Positions 54,923-64,000 of a stretch of DNA of 64,000 nt are shown here, one piece after another. Within the stretch, counting starts at the first letter, position 1, and each line of letters opens with the position of its first letter. Position numbers and translations under genes: made by a program. This DNA comes from Aspidapion aeneum (taxonomy: Eukaryota > Arthropoda > Insecta > Coleoptera > Brentidae). The notes under the pieces are model-generated. The model searched no databases. It was not told the DNA's origin and saw only the letters and a program-made list of their open reading frames with translations. The DNA is taken from NCBI GenBank assembly GCA_963576565.1, contig OY755039.1, positions 72,868,771 to 72,932,770 of the forward strand, read 5' to 3'.

Positions 54923-55334
54923 GCAGGCTCCTACATCCAGGATCCCCCACCAGCGTGCTGGACGCCCGCACCCGCCATCTGGTAGCCGGGGCGTCGAGTC
55001 TGCTGGGGTCAGAATTTTACACCACACGCTAGTTTGGGAACAGTCCCACAGCTCAACTTGTCTCTCTCTCTCTCTCTCGCGCTCTCTCGCTCTCTCGCTC
55101 GCGCGCGCTCTCTTTCTCTCTTCCTCACTCTCTCTCTCTTTCTCACTCTCTCTCTTTCTCACTCGCTCTCTATCTCTCTCTCTCTCTCACTCACCATCAT
55201 CTAAGCTCCACCTACTTTTATACAAACCTTCTCATTGGTTCAAATCATCGGAGGCAGCACCCGAAACTAACGACCGGAAGTGCCATAAGAAATACATGGG
55301 ATAGATAAGCGATCTCCCCTATTTATACCCTACT
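54923..55334 (-). repeat. Right 412-bp terminal inverted repeat
   Basis: Reverse complement of the left repeat. Read inward on the minus strand it places TATAAATAG and TATAAAAG boxes upstream of both genes, so it is the likely promoter for the first of them. Confidence 0.92.
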
Positions 55335-56150
55335 ACTTTCTCATCATATACTCCATGTCTTCTTTATCATTAGCTACAATTACTTGGTCGTCAGCAAACT
55401 GTAGTGTATATATGGTAAATCGGTCGTTAAGTTGTATTCCCATGCCGTGTACTTTACGTTTTCAGGCTTTTAGAGCTACTGCGATATATATTTTAAAAAG
55501 AGTTTGAGAGCTACAACATCCCTGTCTTAAGCCTTTCGTTACTAGGAATTCTTTTGAAAGTTTATTTTCAATTTTAGTTTTAGATTTTGATCCTTTGTAT
55601 AGTTATTTTATCGCTTTTATGTATGTGTGATTAATATTAGTTTGCTCTAACACTGTCCACAATTTTTCTACTGGTACGGTATCATATCCTTTGTGTAGGT
55701 TCACAAAGGTAACATGACTATCTATATTTCTGGCACATATTTTCTCAATCACTTGTTTAAGACAAAATAAATAAGATCTACCTGCACGAAACTTACTTTG
55801 CTCTTCTTACAATCTACTTAAGGTACTGGTTACTGAAATTCCTTTGTAATTGTTGCAATCCAGCTTGTTTCCTTTTTTATGTATTGTCGATATAAATGCA
55901 ATTTTCCAATCATCAGGTACTGGATGTCCGTTTATGCATTGATTCAGCGTATATTCCCCCAGGTCCACTAGCTTTTCCGGATTAGGGCTTTTTAATACTA
56001 TTCTTTATCATTTCTTTTTTGATGATTACTTCCTCTCCATGTACTTCTATGTCTCTCCTCCGAGAGGCTGACAGATATTCGGTTCTAGTTTCCTGCAGCA
56101 GTCCCTTGTAGAGTTGTAGTGGTCAGCTAACAGCTTAATTTTAAAAATCT

Positions 56151-56816
56151 ACATTGGAAACTTAAATAATAATTTTACTTAGAGGTTGAACCGTAAAGAA
56201 AATTCAATTATTTTTAACACTCACTATTGTACGATATTATATTAAAGTAACTCACGTTATTGTATTCAACCCATCACATCACTTAGACTTTGAGTATAAC
56301 CACTGACTAACACTTTACAACACCTTACTTGTAGAGACTGTGAGCTTAAATTAAATAAAAAAAGAATAGATCCTAGCCTTTTTATCAACTCGGTTCGATG
56401 ATGAAATATCCGCCAAATCAAGGTTCTAAGCCTCGAGACAAAAACGGTGCCAACGCTGCCTAATTTTAATTAGGACAGCCAAACAAGGCAAAATCTTTAC
56501 TCTTACTGTGTTTGCATGGCTTTGCGCATTGCTAAAAATAAAAGCAGGCAGCAAGGTTAATCCCACTAGGCCAAACTTTGATACTTTGTATGACCTTAAA
56601 TGGTGTTAGAAACAGAAAATCACGAGGCAGGAAATCTCGATGTTGTTCCCCACTTTAAGACTTGTTATAAAAGCGCGATCTGGATAGCAAAAGGGATCAA
56701 TCGGAGTAGATCAGTTGTAATATTTAAATTAATCGGAGTAGATCAGTCGGAGTATTAATTTTAATCGGAGTCATGATCTCTGTTAAGATCAGTTCGAATC
56801 ACTCAAAAACTTAATA
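56151..56816. other. No gene recognised
   Basis: Moderately AT-rich. A short ATCGGAGTAGATCAG motif repeats near 56700-56760. Nothing else supported. Confidence 0.4.
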
Positions 56817-57244
56817 TTACAAACACAACTTTTTCTGGGTATTACGCCACTAGTAAGGAAAAATTACTTTAAAAAATTATAAAAAACCACTGCGTTTCTC
56901 CTAGAAAAATAAAAATCACTAATTTGTCAGTGGCTTTCTATAAAAATAAATAGTTGCCTAGTAAAACCTAAACCACTTATCTTTTAATTGAATTTGAATA
57001 CGCTACGTTTCGATTGCCAATCTACAATCGTTTTCAAGCTTTTTATTTATATTTTGTCTCAAAATCTTAAATGTTTCTTGTTCAAATATATTTTTATTAT
57101 TATATCGTTGACAAATTGTCAATATTGTCACTGACAAATTAGTGATTTTTATTTTTCTAGGAGAAACGCAGTGGTTTTTTATAATTTTTTAAAGTAATTT
57201 TTCCTTACTAGTGGCGTAATACCCAGAAAAAGTTGTGTTTGTAA
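56817..57244. mobile_element. MITE with about 117-bp inverted repeats
   Basis: Arms 56817-56933 and 57128-57244 are nearly perfect reverse complements, beginning TTACAAACACAAC, with a centre of about 195 bp. Noncoding. A transcript would fold into a long hairpin. Target duplication not resolved; TA or TTA is possible. Confidence 0.8.
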
Positions 57245-57893
57245 AATGAATCCGCCACAAACATATAGATTTTATTTTCAAAAACTTAATATCATTCGTA
57301 ATAAGTTATGATTTTTGAATCCAAACCAAAAAGTGAAAATAAGTAAATAAATAATAAAAGTGACTAAATGTGTCAAAGGTAACTGTAATGCCACAAAACA
57401 AAAAAACTAAGTAGTGTTAAATATTAGTGGTGGCATTCTGGCTGTAATTATGGTGAGAGATTTATTTTGAACTTTAATCTATCGGTTGTTGCTTAAAATT
57501 CGTGGACCATGAAAATTGACTTTGAATCGTTTTGTTTTACCATACAAACTTTCGCTCACAAGAGCGTTTTGCTAATAGGTTAACTGATAGACTATGGTCA
57601 AAAAGAGTTTATTGAAAAATATGATTTTAATGTTATAATTTTAACTTTTGTGTGACTTGAATAAAAATAACGACATGCAATACTTTGGAATATGTACTAT
57701 ATTTTATTTATCAATATATAATAACTTGCTTTAAAGAAAGTGTTTAATTTATATCAATAAAACGATTGTAAACAAAGCAATATACGCTAAAACGCTTACG
57801 CTAAAAAGATGGTAAAGATTTTGAAACTGCACCCGGGGTAACTTAGAAAAATATTCGCTCGGCTTTCACGAAACCCTGGGGCAGCTTCACAAT
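57245..57893 (+). repeat. Possible LTR upstream of a tRNA-Ser-type primer site
   Basis: Ends ..TCACAAT directly before the primer site, and has an AATAAAACG-type signal near 57758. A possible start is AGTG at about 57413. No partner LTR is in the window, so the left boundary is a guess. Confidence 0.35.
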
Positions 57894-57911
57894 TGGCGCA
57901 GTCGGTAGGAT
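57894..57911 (+). other. tRNA-Ser-type primer-binding site
   Basis: TGGCGCAGTCGGTAGGAT, the primer site known from the 17.6/297 group of gypsy-like elements. It differs completely from the site used by copies A and B. Confidence 0.75.
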
Positions 57912-58010
57912 GATTTTCTGAAAGAGGGCGAGAAGCCCTAGAAGAAGAAGAGAACAACAACAAACACAGAAAAGTTTTAGGTCCCCTTTGGACAGTATAT
58001 AGCTTTTAAA

Positions 58011-58271
58011 ATGGCAACCGAAAACGCTTCAGCGGCGCCTAGAATATGGCAAGTAGGCAACGAATTGATCCCAACCTACGATGTACAAACCAGCATTGAT
58101 GAATTTTTAGCGATCATCGAAAAATCCGCTTTGCTAGGAACTAGTCAAATGGCTCCATTTTGCAAGACAATCCTAGCCGAAAGCACAAATAGTGCCTCAA
58201 CTATAGGGAACTACAACGCAGCAGAACAGCAACCTTGGGGCTCTGCTGAGGAAGAAAAAAGATGGGAGTAA
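58011..58271 (+). pseudogene. gag start of a different LTR element, truncated
   Basis: An ATG about 100 bp after the primer site opens 86 codons (MATENASAAPRIWQVGNEL..). The leader between is purine-rich, as in 17.6-like elements. The frame stops at 58271, and the sequence soon gives way to gypsy copy C at about 58330. Position argues for gag; the peptide itself is not diagnostic. Confidence 0.5.
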
Positions 58272-58329
58272 AGATCGAAAGGGTAGGGATATTTACGTGC
58301 ACGTCCGAAGGAACCTCGTTTAATATGGT

Positions 58330-58954
58330 ATCCTTACATAGTACCACCGGCTAGGACAGTTGGACAGAAGAACAGTAAGTTATTTTTCCAGAATATTCGA
58401 AGAAGTTCGATATTGATTTATTCAAAAACCAAAAAGAGATATTTAAGAATCGACTTCGATATTAGCTTAGTTAGTTACAAAGTAAGAATTAGAAAGAATT
58501 TCTAGAAGATTCCTTAACATTCTACGACGTTCTATTCAAAAACTAGAAGAGATATACAAATACCGATTTCGACATTAGTTTAGTTATTTCAAAAGTAAGG
58601 ATTAGAAAGAATTTCTAGAAGATTCCATAACATTCTACGACGTTCTATTCAAAAACTAGAAGAGATATACAAATACCGATTTCGACATTAGTTTAGTTAT
58701 TTCAAAAGTAAGAATTAGAAATTATTTTTAGAATATTCCATAACATTCTACGACGATCTATTCGAGAACCAAAAGATATAATCAAAAAGTGACTTCTATA
58801 TTTGCCTAGTAGCAGAAAGAGTAGCATTTACCAGTATATTCCAGAACATTCCATTAGGTTCTATTTAAGAATTGGAAGAGATATTGAAAAACCGACTTCG
58901 ACATTCGCTTTGTAGCCCTAAAATACACGTTTTAAGTGATTTATCACGAAGTTG
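58330..58954 (+). repeat. gypsy copy C leader repeats
   Basis: At least two adjacent modules of about 118 bp are almost identical (from about 58551 and 58669), each with the TTTCTAGAAGATTCC array. Confidence 0.85.
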
Positions 58955-60194
58955 ATGCTTACTAGACAAAGATCGGCCAAGATGGAATATTTAACTAAAA
59001 TGATGCAGGCTCTAGCAGCTCAAATGGCTCAAAACCAGAACGACATGAAACAGACCATTGAACAAAACCAGGGCGATATGAAACACACCATGGACGACAT
59101 GAAACACACTATTGAACAAAATCAGAATGATATGAGACAGACCATCGAACAAAACCAGAACGACATGCAGGAAAACTTTGACCAAATAAAGAGCAACTCC
59201 GAACAGCTGAGAGAAGAGTTTAAGACTGCAACCGAAGATCTTAAGGAAGAAATAACTCAAAGAATGCATAGTGTGGAACAAAAGGTACAAAATAAATTGC
59301 AGAATGTAGAAGAAAAGGTACATAATGTTGAAGAAAAGGTACAGAATGTTAGGGAAGAAGTTTTTCAAACCATGGAAGAAAAATTCCAGGACGTGTCAAA
59401 ACAGCTTATACAGCTCCAAAAAGAACACAACAAAATGAAAGCTCAGGGATGTGTTGTGAATTCCAACCAAAACATTAAGCCTCCAAATTTCGATGGTACG
59501 TCTTCCTGGTCTACTTACAAACAACAATTTGAAGCTGCCGCTGCTGCAAATGGTTGGGATGATGAGGAAAAAGCTAGAGCATTGTTAGTAGCTCTACGAG
59601 AACCTGCTCTGGGACTTTTACGGTCCAGTGGCAGCGTTAGAAAGAAGGTATGGAGACGAACACTTGCGAAATTTACATTGGTCAGAATTAAATATTCGTC
59701 AACAAAGAGCAGGAGAATCATTGCAAGAGTATGAAGCAGATATCAGGAGGCTGATGTATTTAGCTTACCCAGAAATGCCAGAAAATTACAGAGATCCCTT
59801 CACGGTAGATCGCTTTATTAACGGATTACGAGACACGGACTTAGCAATGTTACTTCGTCGAGAACGCTTCCATAATAGCAGTGAAGTGTTGATTCGAGCC
59901 CTTGAAATCGAATCATCAAATAATATGTCCAGGCCAAAAGTAAGAGCTGTTTCAATTCAGGAGGGAGAAGAAATGAGCAATGGACATGAGGTCAAATCAA
60001 AAACGCTAAACCAAATGTTTCAATCACTGATAGAGAAGCTTGACTCTTTGAAAGAAAGCAGACGATCCCCTTCAAATGTCAAGTGTTTCAGATGCGGACG
60101 TACAGGGCATATTCAACGCGATTGTCGCGTCCAAATAAGGTCTCGCTCGCCATCTAGCGGGACAGAGTACCGAAGAAGAGATCAGGAAAACTAA
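58955..60194 (+). pseudogene. gag: gypsy copy C gag, 35-bp deletion
   Basis: Same domains as the other copies, with the longest coiled-coil start (extra QNQ-DM units). A 35-bp deletion after 59626 shifts the frame. It is open again from 59628 and runs through EYEADIRRL, the CCHC knuckle and RRRDQEN to a TAA. The gag end has four As, as in copy A. Confidence 0.93.
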
Positions 60195-63170
60195 AACTTG
60201 TCAACGCAGAGGGGCGGGTGTTGGCTAAAGGGAATGTAGCCCCCAAAATTTATTCAATTAAGAGCTTCAAACATACTGCTGACAGTCTTAACATCGACGG
60301 ACTTATAAATGGAAGACAAGTTAACATAACAGTAGACACTGGTGCTGCCATATCATTGCTTAAGTTCAAAATTGCAACGAGATATAAAATTCGACAGAAA
60401 AGAAAATAACACTTATGACTGTGACTGGAAAATCCGCCGACGTGTTGGGGCAGAGAGACATAGACCTACAGCTGGGAAGATTGAAGATTCGCCACACTGT
60501 ATTGGTTGCCGAAATAGAAGACGAATTTATTTTGGGAATGGACTTGATAAGTAAACATGGATTTGCGTTTGATAATAAACTTAATACCCTAAGATTTGGG
60601 AATGAAGAGTTCATTTTGTCAAATAGTCACTTCAATAAAGAACCAATAAAGGTCGTGGCAGTATGTACAACAAGACTGGTCGGTAACAGTGAGACCATAA
60701 TTTTTGTGAGGCTAGAAAGTAAAACATCAAGCTGTGTCGGACTCATAAGCCAACAGAAATTATCCAACACCTACCTCGTTGCAAAGTCACTAGTTAAAAC
60801 CGATAAAGACATCCCGATTAGAGTCGCCAATATTTTCCCAAATAGTGTCAAAATTAATAAGGGGGAGGTGGTAGCATTATTTGAACCAGTACAGAAAGTA
60901 ACAAGATGTGAAGCCAACCTCCGTGGATAAATACAAGTTATCAATAGAGGTACTTCAGCAATTTCAGTCAACTTGGCAACATCTCACTCCAGAAGCGAGA
61001 GAGTTTATAGAAGAACAAAGTAATATCTTTGAAACTAAGAGTAGTTCGGGACGCACAAACCTTATTCAACATTCCATCAACACTGGCCCCCAAGAAGACT
61101 ACCATTGGCCAAATAAGAAGAAGTTTACAATCTCATTAATAAAATGCTCAGCGACGGTGTTATTGAAGAGTCATCAAGTCCTTGGTCATCTCCTGTGGTG
61201 TTGGTCACTAAAAAGGATGGAAGTACCAGATTTTGTGTCGATTACACGAAACTTAACGATGTGACCAAGAAAGATAGTTACCCACTGCCAAGAATAGACG
61301 ACACATTAACAACATTGGCAGGATCATGTTGGTTTTCTACTCTTGACCTAAAAAGTGGGTATTGGCAAGTAGGAATCTTTGAAAAGGATAAAGAGAAGAC
61401 TGCATTCTCTGCTGGAAGTGGCAACTTTATCAGTTTAATGTGATGCCATTTGGCCTATGCAATGCTTCAGCTACATTTGAAAGACTAATGGAAGTCGTTC
61501 TACGAGGCCTTACTTGGAAAACCTGTCTAGTATATTTGGATGATGTCATAGTAATGGGTAAATCATTTCAAGATCATCTAGACAATTTACGAGAAGTATT
61601 TTCAAGAATCAGAAATGCCAATCTCAAATTAAACTCAAAGAAATGTTTTCTATTCGAAGAAAAATTTGAATTCCTGGGTCACGTCGTTTCCCGAGAAGGC
61701 ATCCATACTGACGAAAAGAAGTTACAAGCAATAAAAGAATGGCCTCAACCTCGTGACAAACATGAATTGAGAAGCTTTTTGGATCTGTGTACATACTCCA
61801 GACGATTTGTAGAAGGATTCGCCAAAATAGTGTCTCCATTACATAGACTTACAGAAGATAAAGCTTCTTACAGATGGAATACTGAATGTGACCAAGCATT
61901 TAGAAGACTGAAGGCAGCATTATGTTCTAGTCCGATTCTCGCATATCCTATTCCAAAAGGTAAATTCATATTAGATACTGATGCGAGCAACGATGGCATA
62001 GGAGCAGTACTCTCCCAAGTACAAGCAGCAAAAAGCTATCCAAACCAGAGAGAAATTATTGTGTTACCAGAAAGGAGCTCCTAGCCATCATTAAATCCGT
62101 AGATCACTTTCACAAATATCTCTATGGACAAGAGTTTCTGATGAAACAACCTGAGGGGCAACTCGCGAGATGGATAGAAAAGCTACAACAATACCATTAT
62201 CAAATTAAGCACCGAGCGGGAAGGGTGCATAATAATGCGGATGCATTGTCCAGAAGACCTTGCCCTGAGGATTGTAAACATTGCAGGAAAATTGACCAGA
62301 AGGAAGGAATTACCTCCGTGCGCCAGATAAAGTTAGAACCAGATGAAGAATGGATGGCGGCTTCGATTAGAACCACACAACTTGACGACAAAGATGTAGG
62401 ACCTATCTTGCGATTGAATGCCTAACCAAGAGGCCGCTACAGTTGCAGAAGTTCTGGTAAATGATGTTTTCAGCCGATTTGGCATTCCTTTGGAACTACA
62501 TTCAGATCAAGGAAGAAACTTTGAATCAAAGCTCTTCCAGAATCTCTGTGACCTTTTAGGAATACATAAGACACGGACTACTGCTTTACATCCGCAGTCA
62601 GATGGCATGGTTGAAAGATTTAATAAAACAATAGAAGAACATCTTTGCAAAGTTGTTGATGAGCACCACCCAGATTGGGACCAATATATTCCATTGTTTT
62701 TGATGGCCTATAGAACCGCCATTCACAATACGACAGGAGCTACTCCATCTGGTATCCTGTTTGGTAGAGAACTGCGTTTACCATGTGATATCATGTTTGG
62801 TTCACCTGAAGAAGAACACTTAGAGGTTAATGACTATGTCGAACGTTTAAGGCAAAAGCTGCACGATATCCATGAAGTGGTTAGAGAGCGAATAGAAATA
62901 GCCAGTGACCGCATGAAAGCGAGATATGACCTGAAAGCAAACTCTTCAGGGTTCAAAGAGATTGATCAAGTCTGGCTATACAATCCTCAACGCAAGAAAG
63001 GAAGATCACCTAAGTTGACACCACCATGGGAAGGGCCTTATAAAGTTGTTAAGAGAATTAATGATGTAGTCTACCGAATTCAGAAAAGCCCGAAGTCCAA
63101 GATGAAAGTTGTTCATCTAGACAGACTAAAACCTTACCTGGGAAATGTTGATCGAGACGATCAAACCTGA
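60195..63170 (+). pseudogene. pol: gypsy copy C pol, multiply deleted
   Basis: Protease start with DTGA, then a 4-bp deletion at about 60394. Further damage: 2 bp at about 60911, 12 bp (in frame) near 60994, 22 bp near 61087, +2 bp near 61424, 28 bp near 62025, about 38 bp near 62132, and a 500-bp loss at 62418/62419. RT is otherwise good (PFGLCNAS, YLDD). The last deletion removes the integrase zinc module and first catalytic Asp. The remaining 250-codon frame (62418-63170) keeps the second Asp (LHSDQGRNFE), the Glu (DGMVERFNK) and the GPY/F end. Confidence 0.93.
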
Positions 63171-63182
63171 AGAGGAGGATAG

Positions 63183-63618
63183 TGTTACAAATTTAAGTTA
63201 TTTAAATTTTATAGTTAGAATTTATTTAGGTTTAGTGTAGTATTAGGTTGACGTATTTTATGGTTGTATTCTTAATCTAGGTTTTAGTTACGTTATCTGT
63301 GACAAACTGGTATGCGAACGGTCCGTGTTCTAGAAAAGGTTGGAATAATTCCGAATCGAACAAGGATGGAAAATTCTCGAATAGGAGGCAGACCCTTATA
63401 TATAGGGCCGGACGTCGTGCATCGGGCAGTCAGAGATAACCAATGTTAGTGATCGCTAGATGTTAACGCGAAGTTAATAGGCGTAGTAAAGTAGTGAATT
63501 ATTAGCAAGTTATTAGTAAGTTTAAGTGCGTGTTTTTTTTTGTACATAATTTGTCGGAATAAACTAACGTATCGTTTTCAACAATTTAATTTTTAATTGT
63601 TGTGGAGAACCCGTAACA
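63183..63618 (+). repeat. 3' LTR of gypsy copy C (436 bp)
   Basis: TGTTAC..GTAACA, preceded by AGAGGAGGATAG. U3 core matches copy A (TTCTAGAA, GGAATAATTCC, TATATATA box near 63397). R/U5 matches all three copies. Confidence 0.95.
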
Positions 63619-64000
63619 ATACCAAGTATATACCAATGAGAAAAAGTAGAAGAGACATAAGAGAAGAAGTTTACGCACATATAGAATTTAGATGTGATCT
63701 AAATGCAGAATTGGATGGTGAGTTTAGTTATTGATAAAGTTGAGTTTAGATAACTTTGATCAATATAGAGGAATTATAGAGTTAGACCAATTATTTTATT
63801 AGATACTGTGGAGATGCAGTACGAGAGGTGATGTGAAAAGTTGGTTTAGCGGATAATAAAAAAGTTGTTGCTAAAAGAGAGCAGTTTTAATGACCCGGGA
63901 TCATTTGAGTTTTGAGGTAGCTGACAGAGGGTCAGTTACGGTAATTTGGTAGCTGGCAGATGGTCAGCTACTGTGACAGAGATAGTCACGGAGAAGTTGT
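63619..64000 (+). other. Right edge, unassigned
   Basis: A segment from ATG 63637 to about 63719 reads MRKSRRDIREEVYAHIEFR.. and meets a GGTGAGTTT donor-like site, so a small exon is conceivable. Downstream, GTAGCTGxCAGAxGGTCAG is repeated twice near 63920-63980. No family recognised. Confidence 0.25.

Larger units (their letters stand above)
52424..55334 (-). mobile_element. Polinton/Maverick-like miniature element with two cargo genes
   Basis: 2911 bp. Terminal inverted repeats of 412 bp each (52424-52835, 54923-55334) that appear identical base for base. Starts AG, ends CT. ACTTTC is repeated directly outside (52418-52423, 55335-55340). Long TIRs, AG termini and 6-bp duplications are the published signature of Polintons. 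None of the core Polinton genes (protein-primed DNA polymerase, retroviral-type integrase, packaging ATPase, capsid) is present. Two minus-strand genes lie inside. Identical TIRs and the clean target site mean very recent insertion. Confidence 0.8.
49775..56150 (-). pseudogene. LINE pol, split by two insertions
   Basis: Runs right to left. 56150-55341: linker and RT palm up to FADDQVIVANDKEDMEYMMRK. 52423-52304: the KWGLTVNVNKTQY-like block, with one stop. 50217-49775: YLGVTFDKTGTD block and the C-terminal region, heavily mutated. Deleting the 2.9-kb element with one copy of ACTTTC and the composite with one 4-bp flank rejoins the frame at both points, proving a single ancestral LINE. The family resembles the common insect jockey/RTE-related LINEs whose RT carries a FADDQ box; exact clade not assigned. 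Several stops and frameshifts. Confidence 0.85.
58330..63618 (+). mobile_element. Ty3/gypsy LTR retrotransposon, copy C, lacking 5' LTR
   Basis: Starts within the leader (TATCCTTACATAGTACCACCGG, equivalent to copy B position 20630), so 5' LTR, primer site and first leader bases are missing and replaced by another element's 5' end. Leader, gag, pol remnants, purine tract and a 436-bp 3' LTR follow. Dead: multiple deletions including about 500 bp of pol. Confidence 0.95.

Noticed and set aside
1..64000. CRISPR array, bacterial operon or phage
   Set aside because: Repeats are TE-related, genes have introns and polyadenylation signals, and no short regularly spaced repeats with unique spacers exist.

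Overview
The window looks like intergenic and intronic DNA from an insect nuclear genome, AT-rich and dominated by transposable elements. Beetle is my best guess, but the sequence does not prove it. There are no bacterial-style operons, rRNA genes or CRISPR arrays. The only host gene I can support is a minus-strand GILT-like thiol reductase: two consecutive exons (17443-17592 and 15267-15434) with consensus splice sites. Its 5' exons are not visible.

Layout. 1-3762: truncated minus-strand Ty3/gypsy element (copy A). 3798-10500: a LINE-ORF1-like relic, short inverted-repeat elements and tRNA-like SINE pieces. 10508-14050: a decayed piggyBac-like transposon with TTAA target duplications, containing two MITE-like elements. 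15267-17592: GILT exons. 18196-27313: a composite element with ATTAAGT.. inverted ends. It holds an RTE-like LINE, which is split by a PIF/Harbinger derivative (itself carrying a further insertion) and by a complete but mutated gypsy element (copy B, 20170-26522, 416-bp LTRs, TSD ATAT). 28074-49351: a 21-kb unit bounded by about 1.25-kb LTR-like direct repeats with no gag-pol of its own. It is host to a full-length BEL/Pao element with an uninterrupted polyprotein (29579-36404, TSD GAAGA). 49775-56150: a minus-strand LINE split by a second copy of the composite (50218-52303) and by a 2.9-kb element (52424-55334). 56817-57244: a long-inverted-repeat MITE. 57894-58329: primer-binding site, leader and gag start of a different LTR element, abutting gypsy copy C (58330-63618), which lacks its own 5' LTR.

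The most interesting object is 52424-55334. It has two 412-bp terminal inverted repeats that look identical by eye, 5'-AG..CT-3' ends and a 6-bp target duplication (ACTTTC). Removing it restores the interrupted LINE reading frame. These hallmarks match Polinton/Maverick elements, yet it carries none of their core genes. Instead it has two minus-strand genes: a predicted signal-peptide/single-pass membrane glycoprotein and a protein of 22-24-residue LSE-F-W repeats. Each is followed by a polyadenylation signal.

Other points are the transposition of a TE-within-TE composite as one unit, heat-shock-element-like arrays in the gypsy leaders, U3 exchange between gypsy subfamilies, and a nearly noncoding giant LTR element. 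Functional statements are by recognition of family motifs; no database search was possible.
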